From JBGSKY01 sp041740995 (GTDB lineage: Bacteria > Planctomycetota > Planctomycetia > Pirellulales > Pirellulaceae), in NCBI GenBank assembly GCA_041740995.1, contig JBGSKY010000218.1, positions 1-14,372 on the forward strand: 14,372 nt of DNA, given 5' to 3'. The notes beneath the pieces are model-generated. The model saw only the letters and a list, made by a program, of their open reading frames with translations, did no database searches and was not told where the DNA came from. Position 1 is the first letter of the stretch, and the number at the start of each line of letters is the position of its first letter. Positions 7,501 through 14,192 of this stretch are shown here, piece after piece. The position numbers and the translations under genes are program-made.

Positions 7501-8548
7501 CAAGCGAATCTGGTTCGCGTCGAAATTCGAGTTCTGATGCAAATCCGGTAAGTTTCAGAGGGACGACGGCACTCGCGGCGACGGTGAGATCGACACTCCG
7601 CCAATTGGCGTCTGGCGTGGTAACGCCAGCAACGAATGTCAAGTCGACTGGAAACTCGCCTTTGCTAGGAAACACGAGATCGTAAGCAGCGTCCGCGTCC
7701 AGATGGATCAATTCCAATCGATAGTCGGTGGCTTCCGGCAACTGGCTGAACGCGGCGTTACCAGACAAAACCCGCAGCCGCGCATTGGATTCAGACACTC
7801 GTGCTTTGCCAGTGAAATGGAAGACGATTGACTTACCATCTGCCGTTAATTCGCCTGTCAGCACCGCATCCAATATTTCAATCGGCGCCGGAGCTGTGCT
7901 GCTGCGATCAATGCGCAGCATGATTTTTCCACCGGTCGAAGTTTGAAATTGTGTCATGCGACCTTCATCAGCCAACGGCACAAAGCCATCTGCTTGCAAC
8001 ACAGCCCCGGCTAGCTCCGGTGCATATTGAATTTGAATGCGCGAATCAAATCCGATCGCCTTTCCCGTAGCGAGATGTGCCAAGCTAATTTCGGTCGGCG
8101 GACCATCATTCTTCGTGCGAATCTGCACAACGGCATTGATAGTGACCACTTCTCCTTGCGGTTGCTCACCAACGGCCTTCAATTGCAGATCAAAATACTT
8201 GTCTTCACCTTTGCTGCGCATCGACCATGATTCAATCGCGTCTCCGGCGACATCAACGACTTCACCCGGTCCATTCAATCCCAATGTCACCGTGCCCGGC
8301 CTGCCTTGCACAACTCGAATCATCAACTCGATGGTCTGACCGATCGAATCGGGATTCACTTGGACGTTCGCTTTCGCATTCACGGAATACAAGAATGCGG
8401 GCTCAGGTGGACGACTGGGACTGACTAAGATCGTCGTCGTCCCGTCACCTCCGGCGACTTGGTTTGGTGGTTGAGCTTGTGCAAGCCCTGCGCAGAATAG
8501 AACTGCTGTGATGAGCGACAGCCAACGAGTTCGATTTGTCTTTTGCAT
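1562..8548 (-). CDS. Giant secreted/membrane beta-repeat protein, 2328 residues, family not recognised
   Basis: Third gene of the sigma/VWA unit, starting 36 bases after the VWA stop; ATG at 8548, no obvious Shine-Dalgarno. Residues 1-25 are a signal peptide ending in GLAQAQ. The N-terminal array (about 50-1040) and C-terminal array (about 1255-2100) are beta-rich and repeat one module: a 'P...V.V.G' strand pair, usually a Trp or aromatic residue, then alternating hydrophobic strands and a Gly. Copies lie near residues 70-126, 405-466, 569-642, 737-806, 913-983, 1467-1524, 1627-1697, 1795-1867 and 1976-2048, with a weaker one near 1281-1335. Six hydrophobic helices lie between the arrays (about 1043-1062, 1066-1088, 1128-1147, 1152-1170, 1173-1195, 1222-1245). 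A helical, TPR-like and then Gln-rich stretch (2108-2250) precedes a last helix (2297-2317) and a basic tail. Charge distribution places both arrays outside the cytoplasm. No catalytic motif was seen. A structural or sensory role is inferred from its neighbours. Confidence 0.9.
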   Translation of the reverse strand: MQKTNRTRWLSLITAVLFCAGLAQAQPPNQVAGGDGTTTILVSPSRPPEPAFLYSVNAKANVQVNPDSIGQTIELMIRVVQGRPGTVTLGLNGPGEVVDVAGDAIESWSMRSKGEDKYFDLQLKAVGEQPQGEVVTINAVVQIRTKNDGPPTEISLAHLATGKAIGFDSRIQIQYAPELAGAVLQADGFVPLADEGRMTQFQTSTGGKIMLRIDRSSTAPAPIEILDAVLTGELTADGKSIVFHFTGKARVSESNARLRVLSGNAAFSQLPEATDYRLELIHLDADAAYDLVFPSKGEFPVDLTFVAGVTTPDANWRSVDLTVAASAVVPLKLTGFASELEFRREPDSLVPLPTNKAWSGFLPATGRVHLQWKDAQSASEGKLFFTTSAKVEAQVGPGLLRQDHQLNYQVLQGQLKSLSIQVLGPGEIIDVQGSNLVGWTVNGEGAEQTLEITLSQPISGESQVRVLSQTPLDTFPVRINGMRLRPIGTIRHAGFLRVASLGSVRVDATNLQGLTQLAPDQFPGEAIDARQAFVYRFPSGDYSFTLAVDRVQPEVNINSLVLYQLSESDRMIAADIELDIREAPIREWDITIPADYSVVAVVGASLADYVVASESAVSMRNVKLIFQSDVQGRQLVNLRLEKNEAAAAGAWPLPRIDFPLAKGVRGDIGVVSAPGFRVITGTTEQLVDKPLSYFPKPVPNLQQAFRMRESSWAATMQIEQLERIIRSDDFHLYSLSQGTIYGSALMNYLVTGAPTSELSLNVPQSLGNVTVDGQGVRTWRREGDKLNVSLHQPVLGAYTLLVTFEQKPNDADGSFSAGIVTPLNVQGDRGYIEIVSPVQVEMKPLLVSPQLLSLDPLELPAEFRLLSTAPTLGTWQYTERPFDLKLKVTWFEPGTTAGQVVEFSEANSRVSPDGELVTDVLYYVKTRGQRTLRLRLPTEPVKLWAVTVGGLAVTARQNSDETLIPLPGGADPNVPIEVGVRLGKPSLDKHRAKLLLPIVDAPVLKTQWNIRGDDNYVLVPSKGTVDPTQPVLSPNGFDWLAGRGLAPLIGIAITILLGLVLTNRPFVRILSAIFFGAAFFIAIVGGWDAWDHLHRPQPIQLDLPVLAAGETIGIEVQNIPVWQAQISWPGVGLIVTGVIMVVLSKLVRQTSVVRLLSVIGLSFLLVGALMHPNGGIVFFGAMATVTLLWLLLPSIVQGGRELFNRRTKQSEHTITDVSGGDASVVITSLLWLSLTSISLSLSMPSLSSSIASADEPTVALQEFQAADSLQQTWQVSIRDSRLIATANIQVTGVPGDRFVLLQTPATLTQFAGDALRLTKVIIPELGQAYTVTIPFDEQAAAAGDEKKPSEKLPPKSYTATFEYRLEAIRASEGIKVLTGRSALHQIELQVDEAAWEIIYSTAVRMESIQAGANQTKVRFLLSPGSATVFMQPQTRDLSTEDTKFFVEGSQLYIPGPGVVDGRHRLDIRTSQGRLKELTVTIPETLTVSTVEGPVTSWQFDADKRLLQLLLDVNTGSRFNIIVETQRSLDTLPTELTLRPLRVEQADGEVGLIGVAFGSDAQPEKVDSTALSMVSLSDFDATLSNNPQAVLHRVYRYGKEDGGVDVRVTPVTPELRVNSRQVLSIGDERILLNVNFSLSISRTGLFQLSFPLPTGLEVESLSGDALHHWTESNQDGNRQVLLHLNGKTMGDHNFALSLAGAAPVDGGDWQLPRFELNEAERQTGDVVVRPMTGLRLRTITRKNVSEIDPRSLGGQGDGALAFRLLQRDWELSLGIEKLDAWVTGDVLHEVTLREGQTRSTIIVDLNVQNASIRTLSVVLPITDAEEIKTIRATGKAVADFVRSSPDANRWQLQFKQRVIGSIQFQIEYERRGERANDRETLSLVEFPDTRQLSYYFAIRTGGRLEIEPSNLTQGWQRVDWSVVPAKLRDAANHSAPALSLRAITPSTPLELRVIRQSLADALKLRVTEGKLTTLLSPTGDQLTAVDVTVDVVQRSSLKVSLPKAGELFNIFVNGESVHSIRQNDASNSWQFYILPGIDDRTAQVRFVYMLSGETLSDLKLVSPKINVPLENVKWDVIAPRGYELLGNHGDLELIEEDSRGVYNRSSYLSKASDKRKSQAMQAQQMLAEAGELLQAGEQSKAQRALSNVFNSNALDAASNEDARVQLENLQTQQAIVGLNTRRQRLYLDNDLSQTIVTDNEQMRQAAANNPILQQEQLNYRPQELSQLLAGNSSEDNAVLQQIAGRLVQQQRTTEPAPQAIVISLPEEGTVYSFRRSIQVEESAPLELDLQFRSQYRLQVWQWALIGGILALLIIGISIRAPRNDAHKMI

Positions 8549-8584
8549 GATGCGGTTCTAAGGGACTGTTGTTGACGCTGCAAA

Positions 8585-11500
8585 TCACTGTTCGCTGATC
8601 TGACGAGCGGCGTTGATCATGGTTTGCAACTGTCGCACTCGGGGTGCGGCTTCGAAGTTGGGTGGCAATGTCGTGAGAATGTCGGCGAGCGACTTGAGTT
8701 CAATGGATTCACCCAATGCATCGCCTCGCAACTTGGCCGCGAACATCGCTGCGGTGGTGGCCAGTCGCAAGCGAGCGCTGCCTTGATCAAGACGAGCGGG
8801 ACTGGGGTCGTAGGGAATGGGCCAACGGCGTTCGACCATCATGCCGCTGGCAAGATCTTGAAAACGAACGGAGACTGAACCGATGTCGCCTCGGCCATTC
8901 GGCTTCGCTTCAAATTGGTACATCGCGACGCCTGCTTCGGCAGCCGCCATCTCCGCCGCATCTACTTTGTCGTTACGAAAATCTTCCTGATTCAGCAGAT
9001 GTTTTTCAAAACCGAGCAACTTGTAAAATCCAACTCGCTCTGGGTTAAACTCTACTTGAACTTTGACATTCTTCGCCGCGGGGCGCAGCGCGCCTGCGAT
9101 CTGCTCGGCGAAGCCAGAATTCGTTTCGTCGGCGGAAGACAATAAGTAATAACGTCCATCGCCTTGTCGGGTCAGCGCTTCCAGCACGGTGTCGTTGAGA
9201 TCGTTCGCGCTGATACCAGCGGCGTCGAATGCGATGCCCGCGTCACGCATTTGCAAGACAAGTTGTGACAGAGTTGCAGGGTTCGCGTCTCCTAAATTGA
9301 CGGCGCCATCAGTCATTAACACAATGCGATTTTGCAATCCAGCAGCGTTCTCCGGTGTGATGCCCTCGGATGCCTTCTCCATCGCCAAATTCAAAGCGGC
9401 TTCGATGTTTGTACCGCCTTCGCTAGGAAGGTTCTCGACCAACGACACCAATTCAGCGATCTGCGAGCCGCTGACTCGCTCGGCCAACAGCCGGGGTTGG
9501 TTAGCAAAGGCAATCAATGTTACTTGATCGTTCGGCTTCATCTGACCTGCCAAAGCGGCGAACGCTTGGCGAATCGTCTGTCTGCGATCAGCGCGTTCCA
9601 TTGAACCAGAGTTGTCCAGCAGCAACGTCAATCTCAGCGGCACATTTTGAGGTCTTCCGGTTGCCGAAGTTCTTATCGAGATTCGAAGAACGTTGCGTTG
9701 CAGCATGAATGGATGAATCGCCTGCTCGATTTGACACGTGACGCGTTCGTCGCTCGTTGGCAATGGATCAAAATAGTCCAATGCGTTGACAAACTCTTCA
9801 ATACGGATTTTAGCAGCGTCAGGCCAGTTGCCGCCTGCGAGTGCAGCGGCAGCGAGTTTGAACGAGACATCGCTGACATGCAATGAAAACGTAGAAAACG
9901 GTTCATTCGCTGCAGCCAATTCATCAAGGCTTTGATCATTCTTGCGATTGCCTTCTCGCAATCCGGACGCGGGAAGTCCAGCGATGGTTGTGCGGGAAGA
10001 AGGTTCGGCGAGCTTCTTACCCAACTCCATTGCAACGGATTGTTGCTGCTCTAAAAACATGCTTTCGTTCTCTTGCTTTAGATCGCCGTTCTTGGAAAAA
10101 GGTGCCTCAAACTTTCGACCGGACTCCGTTGCCAAAACAGATTCGCGATCAAATCCATATGCCCCAGACTCAAGTTGGATTGCCTTACGATCGCTAGCAA
10201 GTCCCTCCACTGCGTCTTTCAGTTTGACGTCGCTCTCTTTCGCTATCGATTCATCAAAGTCTTTGACTACGTCGTAATTCAACGTCGACTGAGGCAACGT
10301 TGCGACGACACCGTCCATGTCAAGATCCGCACTAAACTCTGTTTGCCATTTCTGCTCTTCCTCGTCGAGAAGAATACGCGGCAACTGTGGTGGAACCGCG
10401 GAACCTGTGGGAGACATGGCCGCTGGCTTAGCTGCGGATGGTTGAGTTGCTAGAAGAGACAAGTCAGTCCACGCATGCGCCGAATTATCGAAGCGACTCG
10501 CGGTCTGATCGTTCGCCACATCAGCGGTGCTCATTGGCGAAGCGGAACTCGATCCACTTGCAGCATACGATTTCGTCTGCTTAGAACCAAAGTGATCTTC
10601 GATCGCATACGTTTGAGGGGTACCTCCCTGTATAGAACCCCATTCCCAAGCTCTCGACGGCTCAGGTGCCAGTGGCGATGCTGCAGCATCATAGTATTCA
10701 GTAGATGCTGTATTTGATCGCCGACCTGCAGAATCAACTTCTCGGAGTGAATTTGGCAACTGACTCGGAATGAATGCACCAGAATTCTCTTGCTCAGAAC
10801 TTCTTTCATATCGATAGATATCAACACTCGGCGGCTGGACGGCGTCATCTTGACCGAAACCTCTACCGGCACTCAAACCGCTCTCCGGCATCGCATCGCC
10901 TCCAAAGCCACCGCCCCCCCCATAACCAAGCCCATCGCCGCCTACTATATCGCCAGATGTGCGACCGCCTCCCGACGGCATCGCTGGTTCGCCAAAATTA
11001 GCTGTAGGGTTTTGAATTTCATACTCAGCCACCCCTTCACCTCGAACGACCGTCCCCAGAGTTTTATTATCTTTCGATCGCCATAACTTTGTTTCAGACT
11101 GACCGGCCTGCAGATCGCGACCACTCGCATCATCTTTGCCACCCCGACCGTTCTGACTAGTTCCATTCGAAACGTCTCGTAGTTCTTGATAAACCCATCC
11201 ATTCTGCAACGTCGGCTCCTGAATCGGTTCAGATACCGAAGAGATTGTTGCCCGCAGGCTATCAAGCTGTCTCTTATACGTGTTTTGATTGACCCCTGCG
11301 TCATAAATCGCATCATCTTGCGAACCTCTTGAGACTGACGATGAATCGAATAGCTCGAAGGTCGACGGGACCGCAGTCGAAAATTTGCTACCCGCTGAAA
11401 AGCTGGCGACTCTTAACGCTCGCGTCTGCCAATGCAGCAATCCAAAGCAAAGCAGCAAGCAAGCTGCGGTCGCAACACCGACGCTCCACCATTTTAAACG

Positions 11501-11851
11501 GCGGCGATTCGCACGTGAGTACTCACTCGCATGCATTTGATCGGTGGTCTGCAGAACAGGCTGAGGCCGCTCACCGCGAAGGACTGCTGTCAGCTCGCTG
11601 CGTCGCTCATCTGATAGCTTCCATTCTTCATCTTTCTCGAACAGAAACCCATCGCCAACATCCAAGTCCATTTCCTCAAGTGTTGCATTCAATCGCTTAA
11701 GCTGCACAAACTCAGCCATTAGATCGGGACGTTCCTTTAGCAAGGTTTCAAGCCGCGCTCGTTCGAAGTCGGACGCTTCACCAAGCACCAATGCGGTCAG
11801 TCGCGCTTTCAAGTTTTCGTCAATCGAGTCGTTATAGATTTCGTCGTTCAT
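8585..11851 (-). CDS. Membrane-anchored YfbK-type VWA protein with anti-sigma-like N-terminus, 1088 residues
   Basis: The ATG (11851) overlaps the sigma factor stop as ATGA, so translation is probably coupled. Residues 1-100 are acidic and helical, with a 'LVLGEASDFERARLETLL' stretch like the cytoplasmic domain of anti-sigma factors, but without the His/Cys zinc ligands. A basic run, RANRRRLK, precedes one membrane helix (about 121-141), placing the rest in the periplasm. Residues 150-645 are low-complexity and probably disordered, with a Gly-rich stretch (294-320). The C-terminal part follows YfbK order: a vWF_A N-terminal domain (from FSTFSLHVSDVSF, 652; RIEEFVNALDYF), a VWA domain with a complete MIDAS (DNSGS 746-750, Thr814, Asp848 in MTDGA), and a DUF3520-like end (about 925-1085). 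The VWA part is certain; the anti-sigma role is inferred from domain, topology and gene overlap. Confidence 0.93.
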   Translation of the reverse strand: MNDEIYNDSIDENLKARLTALVLGEASDFERARLETLLKERPDLMAEFVQLKRLNATLEEMDLDVGDGFLFEKDEEWKLSDERRSELTAVLRGERPQPVLQTTDQMHASEYSRANRRRLKWWSVGVATAACLLLCFGLLHWQTRALRVASFSAGSKFSTAVPSTFELFDSSSVSRGSQDDAIYDAGVNQNTYKRQLDSLRATISSVSEPIQEPTLQNGWVYQELRDVSNGTSQNGRGGKDDASGRDLQAGQSETKLWRSKDNKTLGTVVRGEGVAEYEIQNPTANFGEPAMPSGGGRTSGDIVGGDGLGYGGGGGFGGDAMPESGLSAGRGFGQDDAVQPPSVDIYRYERSSEQENSGAFIPSQLPNSLREVDSAGRRSNTASTEYYDAAASPLAPEPSRAWEWGSIQGGTPQTYAIEDHFGSKQTKSYAASGSSSASPMSTADVANDQTASRFDNSAHAWTDLSLLATQPSAAKPAAMSPTGSAVPPQLPRILLDEEEQKWQTEFSADLDMDGVVATLPQSTLNYDVVKDFDESIAKESDVKLKDAVEGLASDRKAIQLESGAYGFDRESVLATESGRKFEAPFSKNGDLKQENESMFLEQQQSVAMELGKKLAEPSSRTTIAGLPASGLREGNRKNDQSLDELAAANEPFSTFSLHVSDVSFKLAAAALAGGNWPDAAKIRIEEFVNALDYFDPLPTSDERVTCQIEQAIHPFMLQRNVLRISIRTSATGRPQNVPLRLTLLLDNSGSMERADRRQTIRQAFAALAGQMKPNDQVTLIAFANQPRLLAERVSGSQIAELVSLVENLPSEGGTNIEAALNLAMEKASEGITPENAAGLQNRIVLMTDGAVNLGDANPATLSQLVLQMRDAGIAFDAAGISANDLNDTVLEALTRQGDGRYYLLSSADETNSGFAEQIAGALRPAAKNVKVQVEFNPERVGFYKLLGFEKHLLNQEDFRNDKVDAAEMAAAEAGVAMYQFEAKPNGRGDIGSVSVRFQDLASGMMVERRWPIPYDPSPARLDQGSARLRLATTAAMFAAKLRGDALGESIELKSLADILTTLPPNFEAAPRVRQLQTMINAARQISEQ

Positions 11852-12426
11852 TCTGATTCACTGATTCCAAGCGGTCGCAGTTGACCGGCTAACCGCTGCA
11901 TGATGTAATGCAGCCGAAACCCCACATTGCCGATCGACAGGCCGGTTTGTTCACTAATCTCGCGATACTTGCATCCCTCGAAATATTTCAAACGAATCAG
12001 TCGTCGATCCATCTCTGGAAGTCCTTCGAGCACCTGGCGAACTTGAACGGTGTCCTCGATCTGCGAGAGGATTTCGTCGGGCGACTGATTGCAATGGTCA
12101 ATCGCATCTCGGGACTGAGTTTCATCACACTGCAGCCTTTCACGCTTGCTATGTCGCAAGTGATCCAACCCGCGATTGCGAATACTTCGATACAACCAAG
12201 CTCGCGGCATCTCGACTTCGGCCCACCTCGCATGCAATTGTAAGAACACGTCTTGCACAATCTCCTCCGCCACTGCTCGTCTTCCCGTTAAAGCGTATGC
12301 AAAACGCAACAAACTTGATTCTTCCGCTTCGAACAGCGCATGCAGCGATACCGCGGGCAGATCGCTGTCGATTTCGGCAAAATGCTCGAATTGAACGTCT
12401 GAATTCGACGCCGTCGGATTCAACAT
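11848..12426 (-). CDS. ECF-type RNA polymerase sigma factor
   Basis: A 192-residue sigma-70 family protein that would direct RNA polymerase to a small regulon, usually including its own operon. Region 2 spans about residues 30-95, with EEIVQDVFLQLH (region 2.2) and the promoter-melting segment WLYRSIRNRGLDHLR (73-91 area). Region 4 spans about 132-180, with LPEMDRRLIRLKYFEGCKYREISEQTG and a helix-turn-helix ending GNVGFRLHYIMQRL. The two regions are joined by a short acidic linker, and region 3 is absent, as in ECF factors. I chose ATG at 12426; an in-frame TTG at 12441 would add five residues, and neither has a clear ribosome binding site. It is first in the unit and overlaps the VWA gene by four bases, the usual arrangement for a sigma factor and its anti-sigma factor. 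No convincing ECF promoter was found upstream. Confidence 0.95.
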   Translation of the reverse strand: MLNPTASNSDVQFEHFAEIDSDLPAVSLHALFEAEESSLLRFAYALTGRRAVAEEIVQDVFLQLHARWAEVEMPRAWLYRSIRNRGLDHLRHSKRERLQCDETQSRDAIDHCNQSPDEILSQIEDTVQVRQVLEGLPEMDRRLIRLKYFEGCKYREISEQTGLSIGNVGFRLHYIMQRLAGQLRPLGISESE

Positions 12427-12939
12427 AGGTTCACACTGCAATCAGCCATCCGAACATTCAGGTATAAGTCGTATTCGTTGTTGCCACGCGAAAAACCAAT
12501 TTAAGATAGCACTAATTGAATTTCGTCCGGATATAAGACTCTCGATAGCAGCGGTTCTTAGAAGAAAAGACGACATTTTTTAGAACTTGTTTTGTCGCAT
12601 TTGAAATTTTCTATCGCAGATTTAGTGCTTGCCGCCGTTTCACTGGCACAATGGCAACGAGCCAGTTCAGTGGCATTGAAAGAATGAATTGATGTTTAAC
12701 AAGAGCTGAAATTTTACAACGAGTCGGCGCCAGTTCAGGAACCTTTATGTCACTGCTAGATTCAAAGCAACGCAGAGGCTCCGCGTCGCGGCTCAATTGC
12801 GGAAGGTGGCCGCCACCGAGGCTCAAGCACCGACTTATTACGAGTCATCAGCGTAACCGCAGCGCAGTGCTTATCTTTAAATGCCTGTGCCCAGCAGCAA
12901 TCGTTTCTGCAAGGCGACAACGCTATCATCGATGGATGG
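12427..12939. other. Intergenic region of about 510 bases, no gene supported
   Basis: It lies between the sigma factor start and the esterase stop and should carry the operon promoter. A minus-strand GAACC (12557-12553) followed 13 bases later by GTC resembles an ECF promoter, but the spacing is about three bases short. GCCAGTTCAG occurs twice (12662-12671, 12729-12738). Segment 12775-12824 is bounded by two GAGGCTC copies and contains the palindromes CCGCGTCGCGG (12781-12791) and GGTGGCCGCCACC (12805-12817), which could end the esterase transcript, although no T tract follows. Short frames of 71 and 87 codons show no recognisable motif. Confidence 0.5.
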
Positions 12940-13950
12940 CTAGCTCGTGGGCTTCAGGTAACCATGCATTCCCAGCCAACGTACATAGGCGTCGAACCAG
13001 CCGGTGCTAGTAGTGGTTTTCTGGTACATGCCGAAGCCGTGCCCACCTTGTTCGTAGTAATGCAATTCAACAGGGCGATTTGCTTTACGCCAGCTCTCAA
13101 TCAGACCAAAGCCACCAGGAAAAAGTGGGTCATCGGCTGCAATAGCGGCGAAGAGGGGTGGTGCGTCGGCGGGAACTTCGACCGCATTCAGGCCGCCATA
13201 TATGCTGGCGATGAACGCGGGTTTGGCTTCGCCTCCGCTCAGCGTTGTGGTCATGGTGAGCATCGCGCCAGCGGAGAAGCCGATCATGCCGATGCGGTCT
13301 GGATCCACATGCCACTTCTCGGCATTCGCGCGGATGAGAGCGAAGGCGGCGTTCGCGTCGGCAACTTGCGGTGCGATACGAGCGGTCATCTCTTCCGGTG
13401 TAGGACGCGCCGAACGCGGCCCACCTCCGGTCCGTGGTGCAGTCGGATTAGCGAACTCATTGAGATCGGCCACAGTCTGATTAAGACGATACTTGAGCAC
13501 AAAAGCAGCCACGCCTTTGGCAGCGAGTGCCTCGGCGACTTGCCAACCTTCATTTTCCATTGACAACGTTCTGAAACCTCCGCCCGGTGCAACAATCACG
13601 GCCGCGCCGGTCGCAGTCGAAGGATCAGGTAGAAATGGCGTCAACGTCGCGACAGTAACGTTGCGTGCGAACTTGCTTCCGTACTGACTGTGCCACGACT
13701 CGGAAGTTTCGGCGTCGGGCAGTGGCCCGGTTCCCAACTCAATGGCGTTTGGTTGTTCAGGAATTTCAATTGGCGTCATGGCGTCCCTTGGAGCGTTTTC
13801 GCTCGCGACGTTTTGACTTGCCGCTTCCTGCGCCATTACAGGCGTTAGCAGTGAGAGAAAGCACGCTGATGATAACGACACACAAAACAATTTTCTCCTT
13901 GCCTCTCGAAACAAGCGAGCGACGATTTTACTTGTGCTTCTATTCTTCAC
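12940..13950 (-). CDS. Exported alpha/beta-hydrolase, carbohydrate-esterase-like (BD-FAE/acetyl esterase type)
   Basis: A 336-residue serine hydrolase, probably cleaving ester groups such as acetyl or feruloyl from polysaccharide outside the cytoplasm. Residues 1-40 form a signal peptide with a long basic n-region and the end TPVMAQ. The fold is shown by the oxyanion segment VIVAPGGGF (118-126), a strand and loop FVLKYRLN, the nucleophile elbow GFSAG (224-228, Ser226), an acid in AADDPLFP (Asp273 or Asp274), and His304 in GGHGFGM. The triad is therefore complete and in the usual order. The start is GTG at 13950, chosen because GGAG lies six bases upstream and because it gives a complete signal peptide. 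The gene is separated from the sigma operon by about 510 bases and is probably independent. Substrate is inferred from the family only; a general lipase/esterase is possible. Confidence 0.93.
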   Translation of the reverse strand: MKNRSTSKIVARLFREARRKLFCVSLSSACFLSLLTPVMAQEAASQNVASENAPRDAMTPIEIPEQPNAIELGTGPLPDAETSESWHSQYGSKFARNVTVATLTPFLPDPSTATGAAVIVAPGGGFRTLSMENEGWQVAEALAAKGVAAFVLKYRLNQTVADLNEFANPTAPRTGGGPRSARPTPEEMTARIAPQVADANAAFALIRANAEKWHVDPDRIGMIGFSAGAMLTMTTTLSGGEAKPAFIASIYGGLNAVEVPADAPPLFAAIAADDPLFPGGFGLIESWRKANRPVELHYYEQGGHGFGMYQKTTTSTGWFDAYVRWLGMHGYLKPTS

Positions 13951-13956
13951 AGGTGA

Positions 13957-13960
13957 CTCC
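13957..13960 (-). promoter_or_regulatory. Ribosome binding site of the esterase gene (decides the GTG start)
   Basis: On the minus strand GGAG is followed by six bases and then the GTG at 13950. It is the clearest Shine-Dalgarno site in the window; the other starts lack one. It supports GTG over any downstream start, which would damage the signal peptide. Confidence 0.7.
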
Positions 13961-14038
13961 AGCGGTGGATGGTTTATTTGAGAGAATGCCGACTTGGGAT
14001 CTTGGAGTATATAATGCGTCGATTGGTCTAGCTACCAT

Positions 14039-14056
14039 CCAACGTGATTACGTTGG
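14039..14056. promoter_or_regulatory. Perfect dyad in the divergent gap, candidate operator
   Basis: CCAACGT-GATT-ACGTTGG is a perfect inverted repeat with 7-base arms between the divergent esterase and membrane-protein genes. An AT-rich TATATAAT box (14008-14015) lies close by. Read on the plus strand it contains TATAAT; on the minus strand it contains TATACT. No good -35 box accompanies either. One regulator bound at the dyad could affect both genes. Confidence 0.35.
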
Positions 14057-14118
14057 GTTGCGTGGATCAAATGAGCTCGGCTAGGTACCAAACAAAATGA
14101 AATTAGTCGAAGAAGAGA

Positions 14119-14145
14119 GGGGAGACTTAAAAATTCGTTCTCCCC
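14119..14145 (+). other. Hairpin in the presumed leader of the right-hand membrane-protein gene
   Basis: GGGGAGA (14119-14125) pairs perfectly with TCTCCCC (14139-14145) around a 13-base AT-rich loop. It lies 48 bases before the preferred ATG at 14193. A leader hairpin could affect translation or RNA stability. It lies inside the coding frame if the alternative ATG at 14097 is used. Confidence 0.3.
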
Positions 14146-14192
14146 ATACGTGGCTTCGGGGCGACAGACGGTGCCCGACAGCACTGCTCTCG

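Noticed and set aside
12537..12557. ECF-type promoter GAACC...GTC upstream of the sigma factor gene
   Set aside because: The spacing is 13 bases, about three short of that usual for ECF promoters; kept only as a remark.
12611..13010. Short frames of 71 codons (minus) and 87 codons (plus) between the sigma factor and esterase genes
   Set aside because: They overlap each other on opposite strands, have no domain signal, and cover palindromic DNA; coding is not supported.
12964..13563. Plus-strand frame of 199 codons
   Set aside because: Entirely antisense to the esterase gene, which has a complete catalytic triad and signal peptide; this is a shadow frame.
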